Assembly (NCBI GenBank): GCA_023433825.1
Contig: JAEYTU010000008.1
Location: forward strand, 1-11,098
Origin: Planctomycetota bacterium
Lineage (GTDB): Bacteria; Planctomycetota; UBA1135; UBA2386
Direction: 5' to 3'
Length of the DNA: 11,098 bases
Position numbers and translations under genes: made by a program. The notes under the pieces are model-generated. The model ran no database searches, had not been told where the DNA came from, and worked only from the letters and a program-made list of their open reading frames with translations. This document shows, piece after piece, positions 7,099-11,098 of this stretch (position 1 is the stretch's first letter; each line of letters opens with the position of its first letter).

Positions 7099-7160
7099 GG
7101 GGGTTCCTTGTCGGTGCAGGGAGGCCGACGGACGTCCGCACATCGCCCGTTTGTTCCACC

Positions 7161-7177
7161 CATCGCAGCCCGCGATG
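7161..7177. repeat. Short inverted repeat in the divergent intergenic gap
   Basis: CATCGC (7161-7166) and GCGATG (7172-7177) form a perfect 6-bp inverted repeat around AGCCC, about midway between two divergent starts (7098 and 7226). It could be an operator half-site pair or a small hairpin; in DNA this GC-rich it could also be chance. Confidence 0.35.
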
Positions 7178-7192
7178 CAACAGTGCGGCGCG

Positions 7193-7211
7193 TCGCGCGG
7201 AACCCGCGCGA
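7193..7211. repeat. Strong 8-bp hairpin just upstream of the lipoprotein gene
   Basis: TCGCGCGG (7193-7200) and CCGCGCGA (7204-7211) are exact reverse complements around a 3-base loop, AAC. The element ends 14 bases before the ATG at 7226 and is followed by TATCCT (7214-7219), a possible -10 box only 6 bases from the start, which would suggest a nearly leaderless transcript. No T-run follows, so it does not look like an intrinsic terminator. It could be an operator or, in the opposite direction, a 5' leader structure for the secreted-protein gene. Confidence 0.45.
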
Positions 7212-7225
7212 AGTATCCTCCGCCG

Positions 7226-8071
7226 ATGGCCCGCTCCACGCTTCGCAGCCTCACCGCCATCACCGTCGTCGCTTTGCTCGCCTCGGCTTGCACGTCGTCG
7301 GACAAGGTCAGTTGGTCGTTCGTCAGCAACCCCGGCGGCGGCGATCCGCACGCCAGCGGCGGCGCCGTGATCGTGATCCGTTACCGCTCGGTCCGCAGCG
7401 CATCGGTCGACGCCAACGGCCGTTGGCTGCACGTCGAGGGCGACGACGCGCGCGGACCGGTTGCCGTCCACCTGCTGACCGGTGGCGATGCGGCTTGGCT
7501 CGAACGGACGGGCGAAGGCGAGCTGCGCAGCCGTGCCCTCGACACCCCGAGCCTCCGGCTCGCCGGCGCGCGCGCGACTCGCGTCGAAGGCCCGTTCGCA
7601 CTGCGGATCGACGACGTCGAGAGCAGTCGGTTCGACACCGGCTCGATCGGGCCGGCAACGGCTTGGCTGGCGGCGAACGGCAATCTCGTCGTGCTCGAAT
7701 CCCCGTCCGGACTGGTCGCCCTCGACGGCGTCGCGCAGCCGCGCCGCCTGCCCGACCACCGACTCGTGACCGAAGGCGATCGGATCGTCGCGATCGGGCC
7801 CGACCAGTTCCGCCGAACGCTGACCCCGGCGCCCCCGGCCGCACTCGTCGACCGCGTCGCCGCCGGCCAGGGTCGCGACTCGGTCCGAATCTTCGGACCC
7901 CGTCGACAACTCGTCGCCGAACTGCCGCGCGTTGCGGTCACGATGCACGGTGGCGAGAGCGGGTTGTTCCTCAGCGCTGCGCTGCCACGCGGCGTCGGCA
8001 ACGACCCGACGCCGCTCGCGCTGTGGATGGCGACCGACAATCGCTACCTGCTGCGCGCCGAGACGCGCTGA
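7226..8071 (+). CDS. Orphan predicted lipoprotein, unknown function
   Basis: The 281-residue protein is not one I recognise. The ATG at 7226 opens a lipoprotein-type signal, MARSTLRSLTAITVVALLAS, followed by Ala-Cys (Cys22; lipobox-like LASAC, the same word as in the outer-membrane factor). Residues after the cysteine are TSSD, then a Gly-rich linker (NPGGGDPHASGG) and a body dominated by short beta-strand-like stretches such as AVIVIRYRSV, NGRWLHVEG, NGNLVVLESPSGLVAL and DRIVAIGP. This is suggestive of an all-beta, possibly propeller-like fold, but no known motif is visible. No good ribosome site precedes the ATG, and the frame is open upstream to 7097, but the signal peptide makes 7226 the sensible start. 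It is divergent from the secreted protein (127-bp gap) and convergent with the hydrolase gene, 51 bases away. Third-position GC is high throughout, as in the neighbours, which supports real coding. Confidence 0.75.
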   Translation: MARSTLRSLTAITVVALLASACTSSDKVSWSFVSNPGGGDPHASGGAVIVIRYRSVRSASVDANGRWLHVEGDDARGPVAVHLLTGGDAAWLERTGEGELRSRALDTPSLRLAGARATRVEGPFALRIDDVESSRFDTGSIGPATAWLAANGNLVVLESPSGLVALDGVAQPRRLPDHRLVTEGDRIVAIGPDQFRRTLTPAPPAALVDRVAAGQGRDSVRIFGPRRQLVAELPRVAVTMHGGESGLFLSAALPRGVGNDPTPLALWMATDNRYLLRAETR

Positions 8072-8122
8072 ACGCGCGCGCCGCGCCCCGTCCACCCGTC
8101 GCCACCACGGTCACCGTCACGT

Positions 8123-9061
8123 TCACGTTCCGCTGGCGAAGCCGAGGACCTGCCCGGCCAACCCGCGGTCGGCGCCGAGTGCGAGGTCGAGATCGCCGGG
8201 GAACCCGAGGTGTCCGCCGGCGCGGCTGACGCGGACGACGACGCCGTCGTGCGTCTCCGGCAGGTACGGCCGAACGACGTGAAGTGGCACCATCGGATCG
8301 CGCGCCGCGACGACGAGCAGGACCGGGACGGCCAGCGTCTTCAGATGCGGGGCGATCGACGCGCGCGTGTAGTAGTCGTCGACGTCGGCGAACCGGAAGC
8401 GCGGCACGACCGAGCGTTCGTCCCATTCGCGCAGGGTCCGCACCCGGCGCACGGCAGCCGCATTTGCGATCGCCTGCGCGTCGGTGCCGCGCCGAACCAA
8501 CGCGCGATGCATCGCCTTCAACCCGCGCAACACATGGCCGCGATAGAACGCCGCGCGCGGTCCGTCGATCCATCGGCTCGCCTCGTGGAGGTCGAGCGGC
8601 GCGCAGATCGCGGTCACGCTGCGGAGGCGCGGATCGCGCGGCGCGCGCGCTGCGTGCAGCGCGAGATGGCCGCCGACCGAGAATCCGACGAGGTGCAACC
8701 GCCGGTACCGATCGGCGTCGATCTTGGCGAGAACTTCGTGAACGTCGTCGGCCAGTGCGCAGTGATGCAGGTCTTCCCCAGTGTCGGCTGCGCCGCGCAT
8801 CCCGAGATTCAGGACCGATCGACCGCGCGCGAGCAGCCCCCGCGCCATCGAGCGGCAGTACGCGCTCGACGGTCCGCCACCGAGTCCATGGACGAGCACG
8901 AACGCCTCGTCGGCCCCGGGGGCCTCGTACCACTCCGCCGCCAGTCGCACCGAACCTCGACTCGGATCCGTGACCGTCGTCGACCACGGCATCCAGATCG
9001 GCCGTCGGACACGAAGGCGTTCGCGAAGGAATGGATAGAGGGTCCAGAAGTGGCCGTGCAC
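8123..9061 (-). CDS. YheT/EMB8-like alpha/beta hydrolase
   Basis: The 312-residue protein is a predicted serine hydrolase of the YheT (UPF0017/EMB8) type; the substrate is unknown, with esterase activity the family expectation. It opens with HGHFWTLYPFL, equivalent to the NPHLQTMLP-type beginning of E. coli YheT. The oxyanion region is VHGLGGGPSSAY (57-68). The nucleophile elbow is GFSVG (Ser128), with Asp255 in AARDPMVP and His284 in RAGGHLGF completing the triad. VRRIREFD-like VRRVRTLREWDE (204-215) and DVDDYYTRAS (226-235) are further family landmarks. There is no signal peptide or helix at the N-terminus. The start is uncertain: GTG 9061 lies directly before the conserved region but has no ribosome site. 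ATG 9160 would add 33 Arg-rich residues and leave only 41 bp to the divergent typA start. I prefer 9061. The gene is a likely single-gene unit. Confidence 0.85.
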   Translation of the reverse strand: MHGHFWTLYPFLRERLRVRRPIWMPWSTTVTDPSRGSVRLAAEWYEAPGADEAFVLVHGLGGGPSSAYCRSMARGLLARGRSVLNLGMRGAADTGEDLHHCALADDVHEVLAKIDADRYRRLHLVGFSVGGHLALHAARAPRDPRLRSVTAICAPLDLHEASRWIDGPRAAFYRGHVLRGLKAMHRALVRRGTDAQAIANAAAVRRVRTLREWDERSVVPRFRFADVDDYYTRASIAPHLKTLAVPVLLVVAARDPMVPLHVVRPYLPETHDGVVVRVSRAGGHLGFPGDLDLALGADRGLAGQVLGFASGT

Positions 9062-9063
9062 GT

Positions 9064-9103
9064 CGACGCGCGAGCGTAGCGTGCGCGTCGTGCGTCGACG
9101 CGC
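9064..9103. repeat. Three mutually complementary 8-mers between the hydrolase and typA
   Basis: CGACGCGC (9064-9071), GCGCGTCG (9083-9090) and CGACGCGC (9096-9103) allow the middle copy to pair with either flank: an 11-base loop on the left or a 5-base loop on the right, never both. The outer copies are parts of a 12-bp direct repeat CGTCGACGCGCG (9061-9072 and 9093-9104). The element sits immediately upstream of the hydrolase GTG, in its likely 5' leader, and about 100 bp upstream of typA. It could be an operator cluster or a switchable leader. If the hydrolase really starts at 9160, it is coding sequence instead. Confidence 0.4.
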
Positions 9104-9201
9104 GGCCGCCGGAGCCCGTTGACGGCCGAGAGGGTCGTCCCCACAATCCTCGCCCCTCATCGTCGGCGACGGGTCACGTCGCACTCCTCTTCGAGCGACT
9201 C

Positions 9202-11025
<1,824 letters not shown>

Positions 11026-11036
11026 CGTCGCGACGG

Positions 11037-11098
11037 CTACGGCTGCGTGTCGCGCGTGCCCGAAGGCAGTGCGACCGCGCCGGCCGGCGCGCGCACCG
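11037..11098 (-). CDS. Possible C-terminal end of a minus-strand gene entering from the right edge
   Basis: On the minus strand a frame open from the window edge reads VRAPAGAVALPSGTRDTQP and stops at TAG (11039-11037), 11 bases beyond the typA stop. The codons are strongly G/C at the third position, as in real genes here, and convergence with typA would fit the tight packing. Nineteen residues are too few to assign a family or to prove coding. Confidence 0.3.
   Translation of the reverse strand, partial: VRAPAGAVALPSGTRDTQP

Noticed and set aside
8072..8122. Possible terminator between the convergent lipoprotein and hydrolase genes
   Set aside because: Only the short ACGGT-C-ACCGT symmetry is present, which leaves no loop for a hairpin, and there is no T-run.
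6065..8229. Very long overlapping frames (676 codons minus, 714 codons plus) covering the secreted protein and lipoprotein region
   Set aside because: They cross two genes with good signal peptides and translate to Arg-rich sequence. In DNA with so few A/T-rich stops, such shadow frames are expected.
11026..11035. Palindrome CGTCGCGACG directly after the typA stop as a terminator
   Set aside because: It has no loop bases and no following T-run, so it cannot act as an ordinary intrinsic terminator; 10-bp palindromes of CG-rich words are common here.

Overview
The window is very GC-rich, densely coding DNA with short intergenic gaps. I see no mobile element, CRISPR array or RNA gene, and no stretch over 300 bases lacks a gene. 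The genome looks like a Gram-negative-type bacterium because it carries a tripartite efflux pump and lipoprotein signals. The best lineage hint is the secreted protein at 6121-7098. Its C-terminal domain, which begins YGTGCAGAG and ends near FTQWLVVDAQ, resembles domains I associate with uncultured or deep-branching Planctomycetota. That assignment is an inference, not a demonstration.

Positions 1-4650 hold an RND multidrug efflux module. On the minus strand, read from right to left, are an outer-membrane factor (2426-3895), a periplasmic adaptor lipoprotein (1290-2426) and an AcrB-type inner-membrane pump (1-1282, cut by the window edge). The genes are tightly coupled. A TetR-family regulator (4009-4650) is divergent from them. 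The 113-bp gap holds nested inverted repeats overlapping a plausible promoter for the pump operon, which is the classic layout for a local repressor.

Positions 4703-6081 hold a small ubiquitin-fold MoaD/ThiS-like protein ending in Gly-Gly, followed 2 bp later by a cytosolic six-Asp-box (BNR) beta-propeller. The propeller starts at TTG behind a perfect GGAGG that lies inside the Gly-Gly codons of the upstream gene. This pair is the most interesting part of the window, since the partner propeller has no assigned biochemical role.

Positions 6121-8071 hold two divergent envelope proteins: the secreted protein described above and an orphan predicted lipoprotein. Their intergenic gap contains two hairpins. 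Positions 8123-9061 encode a YheT-like alpha/beta hydrolase. Divergent to it is typA/bipA (9202-11025), a translational GTPase of the usual 607 residues. The gap between these two holds three mutually complementary 8-mers. The last 60 bases may be the end of a further minus-strand gene.
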